The notes under the pieces were generated by a model. That model was not told the origin of the DNA. It ran no database searches and was given only the letters and a program-made list of their open reading frames with translations. The position numbers and the translations under genes were made by a program. A DNA stretch of 64,000 nucleotides. Source: Reyranella sp. GTDB lineage: Bacteria; Pseudomonadota; Alphaproteobacteria; Reyranellales; Reyranellaceae. This document shows positions 52,545 through 61,325 of this stretch, one piece after another. The DNA lies in contig NZ_SCUT01000003.1 of assembly GCF_004297265.1 (NCBI RefSeq), forward strand, positions 124,001-188,000, written 5' to 3'. The number at the start of each line of letters is the position of its first letter. Within the stretch, counting starts at the first letter, position 1.

Positions 52545-53726
52545 TCAATCCGGCAGCGTGAAGATCTCGACCGGTTCGCGGACGCCGCGCAGGCGGTGTT
52601 TGCCGAGCGACTTCATCGGGCGCGGGCAATCGGCGTTGAATTCGGCGGAGGCGCAGACGCGGACGCCGAGGGCCTTCGTCAGGCCCTCGAGCCGCGACGC
52701 GCGGTTGACGGCGGAGCCGATGACGGTGAAGTCGAGCCGGTCCTCGGTGCCGATGTTGCCGAAGGTGACCGTGCCGACATGCAGCCCGATGCCGAACCTG
52801 ATGGGCTCGGCGCCGCCCGTGGCACGGGCCTCGTTGGCGGCCTCGGCATCGGCGATCAGCTGGCGCGTGGCGTCGAGCGCGGCCGCCGTCACCATGGGCA
52901 TGAACAGCGCGTCCTCGGCCGGGAAATAGGCCATCACGCCGTCGCCGATGAACTTCAGGATCTCGCCGCCATGTTTGGCCAGCGCGTCACCCACCAGCTG
53001 GAAGTAGTTGTTCAGCAGCTCGAGTACCTGGTCCGGCGGCAGGCGCTCGTTGAGGCCGGTGAAGTCGCGCAGGTCGGAGAACCACAGAACCGCCCGGATC
53101 TCCTCGCCATCGCCGCGCCGGATCATGCCGTGCAGGATGCGCTCGCCCACCTGACGCCCGAGATAGGTCTGGGCGACTGTCTGGGCGACGCTCTCCTCGA
53201 TGTGCATCTCGGTCACCGCGCCCATCATGTCGACCAGCCGCGTCAGGTCGTCGATGTCGGCGTCGCTGAAGCCGCCCTTGCGATCAGTCGCGAAGGCCAC
53301 GACCGGCATCGGCCCGTCGCGGCGGATATGCATCGGCAGCGAGTAGTAGTCGGTGCCGCCACCGCTCCTCACCTCGTGCAGTACCTCGTGATTCTTCTCG
53401 GTCAGCCGGTCGAGTCGGTAACGCACCGGCGCGCCGCCTTCGCGCACTTCCTGGATCGGACTGCCGATATAGGCCTGCGTGAACTGCACGCCATAGGCGC
53501 GTGCAATCGATTCCACACGCTCGCCGCGCCGCCACAGGTAGCCCATCGCCTGGAGCTGCGGATGAACGAGCTGCAAGGCGACATACATGCGCCAGATCGG
53601 CACGCCGGCTTCGAGCACGCGGTTCATCAACTGCCCGATGAAGGCGTCCGGCCTCCGGACGAGCCGGCCCTCCCGCAACAGCCACTTCGCGACCGGCAGC
53701 AGCCGATCCGCTGCCGGTGCGGTCAC
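52545..53726 (-). CDS. Class III adenylate cyclase
   Basis: The 393-residue protein has an N-terminal sensor-like region (1-180, with GAF-like sequence around 125-175) and a C-terminal cyclase domain. Metal ligands are D218 in FSDLRDFTG and D262 in LKFIGDGVMAYF. K258 and D332 (LDFTVIG) are the adenine-specifying pair; N341 and R345 complete the transition-state contacts. All are present, so ATP cyclase activity is expected. The start is GTG at 53726, 17 bases after the SDR stop; it is the third gene of a thiolase-SDR-cyclase array. Confidence 0.9.
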   Translation of the reverse strand: MTAPAADRLLPVAKWLLREGRLVRRPDAFIGQLMNRVLEAGVPIWRMYVALQLVHPQLQAMGYLWRRGERVESIARAYGVQFTQAYIGSPIQEVREGGAPVRYRLDRLTEKNHEVLHEVRSGGGTDYYSLPMHIRRDGPMPVVAFATDRKGGFSDADIDDLTRLVDMMGAVTEMHIEESVAQTVAQTYLGRQVGERILHGMIRRGDGEEIRAVLWFSDLRDFTGLNERLPPDQVLELLNNYFQLVGDALAKHGGEILKFIGDGVMAYFPAEDALFMPMVTAAALDATRQLIADAEAANEARATGGAEPIRFGIGLHVGTVTFGNIGTEDRLDFTVIGSAVNRASRLEGLTKALGVRVCASAEFNADCPRPMKSLGKHRLRGVREPVEIFTLPD

Positions 53727-53743
53727 GGGAGACGTCTCGCCGC

Positions 53744-54640
53744 TCAGGAGCCGCTCACGACGGCGGCGACTTCCTCGCCGGAGGTGCGGAAGACGCGGTT
53801 GGCCGAGACATCGGCGATTTTCTCGATATTGTCGGCCACGTCCTCGATGGTCGGCGCGCGGCCATCGATGCGCAGCCCCGCGGCCTCGCGATACTCGATG
53901 CGGGCGAAGGTGCCGGCGCCGGCGCTCCAGATGTCGCCGGTGCGCTGGCACTGCTCGCTGCACAGATAGGCGACCATCGGCGAGACGAACTCGGGCTTCA
54001 GCTTCGCCAGTGCCTCGGGCGTCATCAGGCTCTCGGTCATGCGCGTGGCGGCGATCGGCGCCAGGGCATTCATCATGATGTTGTACTTCTGGCCCTCGAG
54101 CCTGAGCGCGTTCATGAAGCCCACGACGGCGAGCTTGGCGCCGCCGTAGTTCGACTGACCGAAGGTGCCGTAGATGCCCGAATTCGACGAGGTCACGACA
54201 ACCCGGCCATAGGCCTTGGCGCGCATGATCGGCCAGGCGGCGTGTGTCACGTAGGCGGTGCCGAGGAAGTGGACCTTCACGACGAACTCGAAATCCTCGG
54301 TCGTCATGTTGTGGAAGGTCTTGTCGCGCAGGACACCGGCATTGTTCACCACGATGTCGACCGTGCCGAAGGCATCGACGGCGGTCTTCACGATGTTGGC
54401 GGCCGTCGCGGCCTCGGCGACGGAATCGTAGTTGGCGACGGCGATGCCGCCGGCCGCCTTGATCTCGTCGACCACCTTGTCGGCGGCGGCGTGACCACCA
54501 CCCTTGCCGTCGACCGCGCCACCCGGATCGTTCACCACCACCTTGGCGCCGCGGCTGGCCAGCAGCAGGGCGTGCGCGCGGCCGAGCCCATTGCCCGCGC
54601 CGGTGACGATGGCGACGCGATTGTCGAAGCGGATTGTCAT
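53744..54640 (-). CDS. SDR family oxidoreductase (3-hydroxyacyl-CoA dehydrogenase type)
   Basis: The 298-residue Rossmann protein has TGAGNGLG at 14-21, NNAG in DIVVNNAGVLRDKTF, SSNSG and the catalytic YxxxK in SNYGGAKLAVVG. FHNMTTEDFEFVVKVHFLGT and VVNDPGGAVDGKGGG are like the dehydrogenase domain of multifunctional (HSD17B4-type) beta-oxidation enzymes. It probably oxidises 3-hydroxyacyl-CoA. It lies 9 bases after the thiolase gene, with which it would form consecutive steps. Confidence 0.9.
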   Translation of the reverse strand: MTIRFDNRVAIVTGAGNGLGRAHALLLASRGAKVVVNDPGGAVDGKGGGHAAADKVVDEIKAAGGIAVANYDSVAEAATAANIVKTAVDAFGTVDIVVNNAGVLRDKTFHNMTTEDFEFVVKVHFLGTAYVTHAAWPIMRAKAYGRVVVTSSNSGIYGTFGQSNYGGAKLAVVGFMNALRLEGQKYNIMMNALAPIAATRMTESLMTPEALAKLKPEFVSPMVAYLCSEQCQRTGDIWSAGAGTFARIEYREAAGLRIDGRAPTIEDVADNIEKIADVSANRVFRTSGEEVAAVVSGS

Positions 54641-54649
54641 GTCTTTCCT

Positions 54650-55900
54650 CTACTCTTTCCTGAGAATCACGACCGAGGCCACGGCCTCTTCCATGCCGAT
54701 CACGCCGCCGCCATTTTCGGCCAGCGCGACCTTCGCCCCTTCCACCTGACGCGCGCCGGCCTCGCCGCGCAGCTGCGTGGCGAGTTCGGCCAGCATCGAC
54801 AGGCCGGTGGCGCCGACCGGATGGCCCTTGGAGACGAGGCCGCCCGAGGTGTTGACCGGCAGCCTGCCGCCGGGGCCGGTGGCACCCGACTCGACGAACC
54901 TGCCGCCCTCGCCCTCGGGGCAGAAGCGCAGCATCTCGCACTGGTAGATCTCGCAGAAGCTGGTGGCGTCGTGGACTTCGGCGACGTCGATATCCTCGGG
55001 CCCCAGCCCGGCCATCCTGTAGGCCTTGTCGGCGGCCGCGCGCGTCAGGCCGGGCTCGTCGAGGTTGCGGTACATGCCGCCGGAGAAACCGACACCTGCG
55101 ATCTTCACGGCACGGTCCTGCACGTCCTTCGGCTGCTTCGCAAGATACTCCGCCGAGCACAACAAGGCCGCAGCCGCCCCGTCGCCGATCGGCGCGCACA
55201 TGGCGCGGGTCAGCGGGAAGGACACGGGACGGTCCTCCAGCACCGACTGCGGCGTCATCTGGAAGCGGTACTGCGCCTTCTCGTTCAGCGCGCCGTAATT
55301 ATGGTTCTTGGCGGCGCCGGCCGCGATCTGGGCCTGGGTGGTGCCGTACTTCCACATGTGCCACTTGGCCTGCATGGCGTAGGTATCCATGAAGATCGTG
55401 CGGTCATCGCCCGGCTTGAACTCGGAGCCGACCATCTTGCCGACCCGGTCCATCTCCTCGACCAGCCGGTCGTGCTGGCTGGTGATGTAGCCCTGGTTGA
55501 ACAGACCGGCCGTCCGCTCGGGCGCCTCCGGGCTGAACAGCTTCTCGACGCCCAGACAGAAGGTGAGTTCGTGGGTGCCGGCCAGCACGTCCTTCCAGGC
55601 GCCCATGAAGGCGGTGGAGGCGGTGGCGCAGGCATTCTCGACGTTGAACATCGGCACCCGCGCCGGGAACAGCCCCTCCTCGACCAGCGGCTGGAACAGC
55701 GCCTGGCCGCGGATCGAGTTCTGGCCCCAGAAGCCCATGCCGCAATTGCCCAGCCAGCCGGTCTCGATGTCGGTCCCCTTGTCCATGCCGGCGTCGGCCA
55801 GGGTGCCGAGATAGGCCTCACGGGCCAGGTCGCCGAAGCTCAGGCCGGGGTGCTTCTTGAAGACGGTGGTGTAGGCGCCGATCACGTAGACGTCGCGCAT
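54650..55900 (-). CDS. Thiolase, SCP2/SCP-x-type acetyl-CoA acetyltransferase
   Basis: The 416-residue product belongs to the SCP2/nonspecific thiolase branch, which acts on branched or sterol-like acyl-CoAs. It opens RDVYVIGAYTTVFKKHPGLS, has the nucleophile Cys in FNVENACATASTAFMGAW, and later HDATSFCEIYQ and SKGHPVGATGLSM. The C-terminal NGGGVIGMEEAVASV replaces the usual second Cys motif. It begins the thiolase-SDR-cyclase array and is divergent from the FAD oxidoreductase gene across 71 bases. Confidence 0.88.
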   Translation of the reverse strand: MRDVYVIGAYTTVFKKHPGLSFGDLAREAYLGTLADAGMDKGTDIETGWLGNCGMGFWGQNSIRGQALFQPLVEEGLFPARVPMFNVENACATASTAFMGAWKDVLAGTHELTFCLGVEKLFSPEAPERTAGLFNQGYITSQHDRLVEEMDRVGKMVGSEFKPGDDRTIFMDTYAMQAKWHMWKYGTTQAQIAAGAAKNHNYGALNEKAQYRFQMTPQSVLEDRPVSFPLTRAMCAPIGDGAAAALLCSAEYLAKQPKDVQDRAVKIAGVGFSGGMYRNLDEPGLTRAAADKAYRMAGLGPEDIDVAEVHDATSFCEIYQCEMLRFCPEGEGGRFVESGATGPGGRLPVNTSGGLVSKGHPVGATGLSMLAELATQLRGEAGARQVEGAKVALAENGGGVIGMEEAVASVVILRKE

Positions 55901-55971
55901 GGGGCGGTTTCCTCAGGTTGGCTTTGCCCGCATTTGAGCGTATCCAAACGGCTTACGCTAGGAGAACGAAC

Positions 55972-57375
55972 ATGGCTGTAGCGGCCCAGGCGAGACCCCT
56001 CAACGTCGATGCCACGATCGCCGAGCTGAAGGCGCTTTTCGGCGACCGGGTCAGCACCGCGCATGCCGTGCGCGAACAGCACGGCAAGGACATTTCGTAT
56101 CACGAAGCGCACCTGCCCGACGCGGTGGTCTTCGCCGAATCGACCGAGGAAGTGCAGCAGATCGTCCAGCTCTGCGCCCGCCACAAGACGCCGATCATCC
56201 CGTTCGGCACCGGCACCTCGCTGGAAGGCCATATCAGCGCGCCCAACGGCGGTATCTCGCTCGACGTCAGCCGCATGAACAAGGTGCTGCAGGTCAACGA
56301 GGCCGACCTCGACGTGGTCGTGCAGCCTGGCGTCACCCGCAAGCAGCTGAACGAGTACCTGCGCGCGACCGGTCTCTTCTTCCCCATCGACCCCGGCGCC
56401 GACGCCTCGATCGGCGGCATGACCAGCACCCGCGCCTCCGGCACCAACGCGGTGCGCTACGGCACGATGCGCGAGAACGTGCTGTCGCTGCAGGTCGTGA
56501 CTCCGGACGGGCGGATCATGCAGCTCGGCCGCCGCTCGCGGAAGTCGAGCGCGGGCTACGACCTCGTGAAGCTGTTCGTGGGCTCCGAGGGGACGCTGGG
56601 CGTCATCACCGAGATCACGCTCCGCCTCTACGGCACGCCGGAATCGATGGTCGCCGCGACCTGCGCCTTCGACAGCCTCGAGGGCGCGGTCAACACCGTG
56701 ATCCAGACCATCCAGTCCGGCATTCCGGTGGCGCGCATCGAGCTGATGGACACCTACACCGTCGACACGGTGAACCAGTATTCCAAGCTCTCGCTGCCGC
56801 AGAAGAACCTGCTGCTGCTGGAATTCCACGGCACCGAGGCCGGCACCAAGGAACAGGCCGAGATGGTGCAGGCCATCGCCGCGGAGCATGGCGGCGGCGA
56901 CTTCGCCTGGACCAACCAGGCCGAGGAGCGCAGCAAGATGTGGCAGGCCCGCCATGATGCCGCCTGGGCCGCCAAGGCCTACAAGCCGGGCTGGGGCATG
57001 TGGGCGACCGACGTCTGCGTACCGATCAGCCGCCTGGCCGAATGCATCCTCGAGACGCAGAAGGACATCCAGGCCAACGGCCTCTACGCGCCCATCGTCG
57101 GCCATGTCGGCGACGGCAATTTCCACCTCACGATGATGGTCGATCCGAACGACCCGACTTACCTGCCCAGGGCCGAGGCATTGAACGACCGCATGGTGGC
57201 GCGGGCCCAGAACCTCGGCGGCACCTGCACCGGCGAGCACGGCGTCGGCATCGGCAAGATCAAGTATCTGTACAAGGAGCACGGCGAGGCGATGTCGCTG
57301 ATGCGCGCGATCAAGAAGGCGATCGACCCGGACAACATCATGAACCCGGGCAAGATCATCGGACCGATCAATTAG
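55972..57375 (+). CDS. FAD-binding oxidase, D-lactate dehydrogenase/GlcD-like
   Basis: The 467-residue flavoprotein has a PCMH-type FAD domain (about 40-220: PIIPFGTGTSLEGHISAPNG, DPGADASIGGMTSTRASGTN and VRYGTMRENVL) and a C-terminal cap with the metal/substrate motif VGHVGDGNFHLTMMVD, ending GTCTGEHGVGIGKIKYL. It fits cytochrome-type D-lactate dehydrogenase or 2-hydroxyacid oxidases of the GlcD group. AGGAG precedes ATG 55972. It stands alone, divergent from the thiolase gene, and is followed by a repeat. Confidence 0.9.
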   Translation: MAVAAQARPLNVDATIAELKALFGDRVSTAHAVREQHGKDISYHEAHLPDAVVFAESTEEVQQIVQLCARHKTPIIPFGTGTSLEGHISAPNGGISLDVSRMNKVLQVNEADLDVVVQPGVTRKQLNEYLRATGLFFPIDPGADASIGGMTSTRASGTNAVRYGTMRENVLSLQVVTPDGRIMQLGRRSRKSSAGYDLVKLFVGSEGTLGVITEITLRLYGTPESMVAATCAFDSLEGAVNTVIQTIQSGIPVARIELMDTYTVDTVNQYSKLSLPQKNLLLLEFHGTEAGTKEQAEMVQAIAAEHGGGDFAWTNQAEERSKMWQARHDAAWAAKAYKPGWGMWATDVCVPISRLAECILETQKDIQANGLYAPIVGHVGDGNFHLTMMVDPNDPTYLPRAEALNDRMVARAQNLGGTCTGEHGVGIGKIKYLYKEHGEAMSLMRAIKKAIDPDNIMNPGKIIGPIN

Positions 57376-57406
57376 CTGCGGATCGCCGCCTTAAGGCAGA
57401 AAAGCG

Positions 57407-57504
57407 AAAGGTCCCTCGCTGCGCTCGGGATGACAATCTTCGCGCAGTGGCGCAGTGCGCCGATTCAGCAAGAGATGTCATCCCGAGCGCAGCGAGGGAC
57501 CTTT
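57407..57504. repeat. Perfect palindrome, 29-bp arms
   Basis: Arms 57407-57435 and 57476-57504 are perfect reverse complements around a 40-base loop. It lies between the convergent FAD oxidase and secreted-protein genes. The arm core GGGATGACA is shared with the degraded element at 61221-61315, so both belong to one repeat family. Confidence 0.88.
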
Positions 57505-57527
57505 GAATTGCAGCCGCGACGCCCTGA

Positions 57528-58022
57528 TCACCCGCCCGAGGCGACGACGCATTCCTTGACGCGTTTCCAGGCGGCGGGGGCGCTCTTGCCGAGGTTGACG
57601 TCGTCGCGGTCCTCGCTGCCGCCCAGCAGCATGCTGTAGCCGCCCTTGGCGGCGATGATCTCGATCGCCGCCGGTGGCAGGGCGACCCACATGCGCTTCC
57701 CATCGGCCGCGATCGTGATGTCCCATTGCATGCCGTTCGCCGGTTCGCGCAGGGGAACGACGATGGACTTGGGGAACTTACCGTTGCGGCCTTCGGCGCG
57801 GACGCTGAGATAGGAATAGCCGTCGGTGCGCATCGCCATGATGTCGTCGCGGCCGCCGACGCGGCGGAAGGCCCGGCAGTTCGTGACGCCGCTCGCTTCC
57901 TTCACGCGCGAGAAATTCCAGCTGTCGAAGCCCTTGCCGTAAGGCTGCGGGTCGCCCTGCGCCATCGCCATCGACGACAATCCCGCGAGGCACAGGCCCG
58001 CGAGCACGCTCTTCACCACCAT
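57528..58022 (-). CDS. Periplasmic protein of unknown function
   Basis: The 164-residue product has a signal peptide (VVKSVLAGLCLAGLSSMAMA, cleavage before QGD). The mature domain is probably beta-rich, with paired Cys at TNCRAFRR and KECVVASGG that may form a disulfide and the segment WDITIAADGKRMWVALPPAA. The family name was not recognised. A terminator of the tandem RidA genes lies just upstream. Confidence 0.65.
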   Translation of the reverse strand: MVVKSVLAGLCLAGLSSMAMAQGDPQPYGKGFDSWNFSRVKEASGVTNCRAFRRVGGRDDIMAMRTDGYSYLSVRAEGRNGKFPKSIVVPLREPANGMQWDITIAADGKRMWVALPPAAIEIIAAKGGYSMLLGGSEDRDDVNLGKSAPAAWKRVKECVVASGG

Positions 58023-58090
58023 CTACCCTCTCCCCAGAGTTCGGACGGATAGGAGCCCGCGCCCGCGCGCCGGGTCAAGGCCGGCGCCCC

Positions 58091-58120
58091 AAAAAGCAAA
58101 GGGCCGGCGGATGCCGGCCC
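58091..58120 (-). terminator. Terminator of the RidA pair
   Basis: GGGCCGGC (58101-58108) pairs with GCCGGCCC (58113-58120) around a 4-base loop. On the minus strand it is followed by TTTGCTTTTT, a good T-run. It lies 23 bases past the RidA stop. Confidence 0.85.
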
Positions 58121-58142
58121 TTCTTCTCGAAACAGACGCGCC

Positions 58143-58490
58143 TTACTTGGCGGCCTGGATCATGATCTCGACCGAGAGGCCGGGAGCCGCGAGCTTGGCT
58201 TCGACGGTCGCGCGGGCCGGGGTGTTGCCGGGGGAGACCCAAGCGTCCCAGACTTCGTTCATCTGGCTCCAGGTCGAGATGTCGGTCAGCCAGATGTTGG
58301 CCGAGAGCACCTTCGACTTGTCCGTGCCGGCCTCGGCCAGGAACTTGTCGACCTTGTCGAGGATCTGCTTGGTCTGGCCCTTCACATCGGCCTTGGCGTC
58401 GTCGGCGGTCAGGCCGGCGAGATAGACCGTGTCGCCATGGACCACGGCGCTGCTCATGCGGGCGCCGACGTTGATGCGCTTGATGCTCAT
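58143..58490 (-). CDS. RidA family protein (downstream copy)
   Basis: The 115-residue product is a RidA/YjgF trimer-forming protein. It has YLAGLTADDAKADVKGQTKQ, SANIWLTDISTWSQMN and VSPGNTPARATVEAKL, with the conserved Arg that binds the imine in deaminating RidA. It closely resembles the adjacent upstream copy, showing tandem duplication. RidA hydrolyses reactive enamine/imine intermediates from PLP enzymes; a substrate-specialised role is possible for a duplicated pair. Confidence 0.92.
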   Translation of the reverse strand: MSIKRINVGARMSSAVVHGDTVYLAGLTADDAKADVKGQTKQILDKVDKFLAEAGTDKSKVLSANIWLTDISTWSQMNEVWDAWVSPGNTPARATVEAKLAAPGLSVEIMIQAAK

Positions 58491-58538
58491 ATTCTCTCTC
58501 CTCTGGAAACTGAAAAACGGGCGGGACCTTAGCAGAGG

Positions 58539-58889
58539 CTAGATTGCCGCGACGACCATGATTTCGACCTTCATGTCCGGGTCGTTCAGCCGCGCCTCGA
58601 CGGTGGCGCGGGCCGGCGTGTGGCCGGGCACGACCCAGGCGTCCCAAACTCTGTTCATGGCGGCAAAATCGGAGATATCGCTCAGCCAGATCGTGGCCGT
58701 CAGGATCTTCGACTTGTCGCTGCCGCCCTTGGCCAGCAGGGAGTCGATCTCGGCCAGCGCCTGCCGGACCTGGCCGGTGATGTCGAGGCTCGTATCCTCG
58801 GGGATCATGCCCGAGCAATAAATGCGGTTGCCCAAAGTGACGGCCTCGCTCATGCGCGGACCGACGTCGATTCGGTTAATGCTGCTCAT
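58539..58889 (-). CDS. RidA family protein (upstream copy)
   Basis: The 116-residue product is a RidA-like protein with YCSGMIPEDTSLDITGQVRQ, TATIWLSDISDFAAMNRVWD and VPGHTPARATVEARL, keeping the catalytic Arg. The start at 58889 fits the family N terminus (MSSINRIDVGPRMSEA) and drops 12 doubtful upstream codons. It is followed after 48 bases by its paralogue and is divergent from a CoA-transferase gene. Confidence 0.92.
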   Translation of the reverse strand: MSSINRIDVGPRMSEAVTLGNRIYCSGMIPEDTSLDITGQVRQALAEIDSLLAKGGSDKSKILTATIWLSDISDFAAMNRVWDAWVVPGHTPARATVEARLNDPDMKVEIMVVAAI

Positions 58890-59005
58890 GGCCGGGAACC
58901 TAAAGCGCCTTTTCCGCTCGCACAACGGACCGGGAATGCACTCCGCCCTCCCCGCGCCGCCGGATCGCGATACAGTCTCCCCAGCGCATCGGAGAAAACG
59001 CCCCC

Positions 59006-60241
59006 ATGACCATCCCTACCCCGATTCGACGGCCACTCGACGGGATGCTCGTCCTCGATCTCGGGCAGATCTACAACGGCCCCTATTGCGGCCTGCAGCT
59101 CGCCTTCATGGGCGCGCGCGTGCTCAAGATCGAGCCGCCGGAGGGCGACGTGGTGCGCCGCCGCAAGCGCGAGGTCGAGCCCTGGCCGCTGGTCATGCTG
59201 AACTCCAACAAGGAATCGGTCGTCCTCGACTTCAAGCAGCCGCGCGGCCGGGAGCTGTTCCTCGCGCTGGTCGAGAAGGCCGACGTGCTGATCGAGAATT
59301 TCGCCGCGGGCGTCATGGAGCGCCTCGGCCTCGGCTACGAGGTGCTGAGCAAGCTGAACCCGCGGCTGGTCTATGGCGGCAGTTCGGGCTTCGGCCTCGA
59401 CGGTCCCTATCGCGACCTCGCCGCGATGGACGTCACCATCCAGGCGATGAGCGGCATCACCAACGCCACCGGCGATGCCGACGGGCCGCCGACCAAGGCC
59501 GGCGCCGCCGTGTGCGACTTCCTGGCCGGCATCCATCTCTGCGCCGGCATCCTGGGCGCGCTCGTCCAGCGCGAGCGCACGGGCAAGGGCCAGCGCGTCG
59601 AGGTCGCCATGCACGAGGCCGGCGCGATCTCGATCGCCTCGGCGCTGGGCGCGGTGATGGACGGCGACAAGAACGTGCCGGACCGCACCGGCAACCGGCA
59701 CCCGGCGCTGGCCATGGCGCCCTACAACACCTATCGCTGCCGCGACGGCTATGTCGCGATCTTCACCTCGGCCGAGCGGCACTGGGTATCGATGTGCGAG
59801 ATGCTGGGCCGCCAGGACCTGCTGACCAATCCCGAGTTCATGACGACGCCGGGCCGCGCGAAGAACATGGCAACGATCGACGACATGGTCGGCGCCTGGA
59901 CGTTGCCCAAATCCAAGGACGAAGTGCTGGCCGCACTCACAGAGGCACGTGTGCCCTGCGCCCCGGTGAAGACCGCGCGCGAGGTCGCCTACGACCCGCA
60001 CCTCGAGGCCCGCGGCTTCTGGGTCGATGTCGACCATCCGCGCCGCGGCAAGACCCGCGTGCCGATCTCGCCCATCCGCCTCCACACCGGCGGCAAGTCC
60101 GAGATCAAGCGCCCGGCGCCGACCCTGGGGCAGCATACGGATGCGGTGCTGGGCGAATTGCTGGGCCTCGGCGCCGGCGAGCTGGAGAAGCTGCGCACCG
60201 ATGAAGTCACCGTGCCTGTGACGGAACGGAAGAAGAAGTAA
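59006..60241 (+). CDS. CaiB/BaiF (type III) CoA-transferase
   Basis: The 411-residue product is a second family III CoA-transferase. It opens LDGMLVLDLGQIYNGPYCGL, has VLKIEPPEGDVVRRR at 39-53, the probable catalytic D171 in AAVCDFLAGIHL, and RERTGKGQRVEVAMHE. It is clearly diverged from the copy ending at 15151 (different loops around the active site), so another acid substrate is likely. It is divergent from the RidA pair. A hairpin-rich repeat follows. Confidence 0.9.
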   Translation: MTIPTPIRRPLDGMLVLDLGQIYNGPYCGLQLAFMGARVLKIEPPEGDVVRRRKREVEPWPLVMLNSNKESVVLDFKQPRGRELFLALVEKADVLIENFAAGVMERLGLGYEVLSKLNPRLVYGGSSGFGLDGPYRDLAAMDVTIQAMSGITNATGDADGPPTKAGAAVCDFLAGIHLCAGILGALVQRERTGKGQRVEVAMHEAGAISIASALGAVMDGDKNVPDRTGNRHPALAMAPYNTYRCRDGYVAIFTSAERHWVSMCEMLGRQDLLTNPEFMTTPGRAKNMATIDDMVGAWTLPKSKDEVLAALTEARVPCAPVKTAREVAYDPHLEARGFWVDVDHPRRGKTRVPISPIRLHTGGKSEIKRPAPTLGQHTDAVLGELLGLGAGELEKLRTDEVTVPVTERKKK

Positions 60242-60248
60242 CGTTCAA

Positions 60249-60352
60249 GCTCCTCTCCCCCGATAGGGGGAGAGGCTGGGTGAGGGGGTTGCGCACGAAC
60301 GCCTCTACTCGCCCCCTCACCTAACCTCTCCCCCCGCTAGGGGGAGAGGAAC
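60249..60352. repeat. Nested GC-rich palindrome
   Basis: Left arm 60249-60288 and right arm 60311-60352 are largely complementary with a few mismatches. Each arm also folds alone (CCTCTCCCC with GGGGAGAGG). The element links the CoA-transferase stop to the amidohydrolase start on the same strand. It may be a REP-type unit or a transcription-modulating stem. Confidence 0.75.
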
Positions 60353-60374
60353 ATGAAAAGAGAGAGGAGACGCC

Positions 60375-61214
60375 ATGCCGATCATCGATTCGCAGGTCCA
60401 CGCGTACGAAGCCAACACGCCGAAGCGGCCTTGGGCGACGGTTCCGAACTGGCCGCCTCACGTGACGGGCGACGAGATGGTCGAAGCGATGGACAAGGTC
60501 GGCGTCGACGGCGCGATCTTCATCTCGTCCTTCTCGATGTATCGCTACGACGGCAGCTACGCGGAAGAAGTGGCGCGCCAGCATCCCGGCCGCATGGCCA
60601 TCGTGAAGCCGGTCGACCCGGACGACGCCAACGTCGCCGACGTGGTCGCGAAGTGGAAGGAGACGAAGGGCGCCGTCGGCATCCGCATCTTCCTTCGCGA
60701 GGAGGAGAAACGCGCGCCCGACCATCCCGGCTTCGACCGCATCTGCAAGGCCGCCGTGGACTACGACCTGCCGCTCAACTTCCTCTTCTGGGGCAGGGTC
60801 GACGACGGCATCAAGATCATCGACCGCCATCCCAACACGCGGTTCATCGTCGACCATCTCGGCATCCTGCAGCCGCGTGTCCCGCCGGCGCCGGCCGAAC
60901 CGTGGGCCGACCTGCCGAAGATCCTCGACCTCGCCAAACGCCCGAACGCCGTGATCAAGGTGAGCGGCGCCTGCACGCTGTCGAAGGAGCCCTACCCGTT
61001 CCCCGACATCTGGGATCCGCTGAAGCGCGTGTTCGACGCCTGGGGCTTCGAGCGCTGCCTCTGGGGCACCGACTGGACGCGCGCCTTCGCCGTCGTGAAC
61101 TACGAGAACGCCGTGAAGCCGTTCCTGGAGACCAAGACGCTCAGCGACAGCGAACGCGCCATGCTGATGGGCGGCGCCTGCGCCAAGGCCTACGGCTGGT
61201 CGCCGAAGAGGTAA
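60375..61214 (+). CDS. Amidohydrolase family protein (PDC hydrolase-like)
   Basis: The 279-residue TIM barrel resembles amidohydrolase-2 enzymes such as LigI lactonases: IIDSQVHAYEANTPKRPW at the N terminus with a reduced QVH motif in place of HxH, FIVDHLGILQPR with the mid-barrel His, VIKVSGACTLSKEPYPFP, and the catalytic Asp in LWGTDWTRAF. The missing first His of HxH suggests few or no metals, as in LigI. AGAGAGGAGACG precedes the ATG. The substrate may be a lactone or a decarboxylation target. Confidence 0.85.
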   Translation: MPIIDSQVHAYEANTPKRPWATVPNWPPHVTGDEMVEAMDKVGVDGAIFISSFSMYRYDGSYAEEVARQHPGRMAIVKPVDPDDANVADVVAKWKETKGAVGIRIFLREEEKRAPDHPGFDRICKAAVDYDLPLNFLFWGRVDDGIKIIDRHPNTRFIVDHLGILQPRVPPAPAEPWADLPKILDLAKRPNAVIKVSGACTLSKEPYPFPDIWDPLKRVFDAWGFERCLWGTDWTRAFAVVNYENAVKPFLETKTLSDSERAMLMGGACAKAYGWSPKR

Positions 61215-61220
61215 GAAAAG

Positions 61221-61315
61221 CTCTGTCGTCCTGAGCGCCAGCGAAGGACCTAGCGGATCGACCAAAGCACTCCCTGGCGAGCGATAGATCCTTCGCTTCG
61301 CTCGGGATGACAGAG
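61221..61315. repeat. Degraded palindrome related to the 57407-57504 element
   Basis: Left arm 61221-61251 and right arm 61286-61315 are imperfectly complementary, with several mismatches and one indel. The right arm holds CGCTCGGGATGACAGAG, which shares its core with the perfect 29-bp arms at 57407-57504. It lies between the two convergent amidohydrolase genes. Confidence 0.75.
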
Positions 61316-61325
61316 GGGTTCCGAC

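Noticed and set aside
53727-55199. An extension of the cyclase gene through the SDR and thiolase genes
   Set aside because: The extra sequence is Arg/Gly/Ala-rich shadow translation; SDR and thiolase motifs occupy the other frame.
55934-55962. A promoter (TTGAGC with TACGCT) before the FAD oxidase gene
   Set aside because: The spacer is only about 14 bases and the -10 is poor, so it was not listed as a feature.
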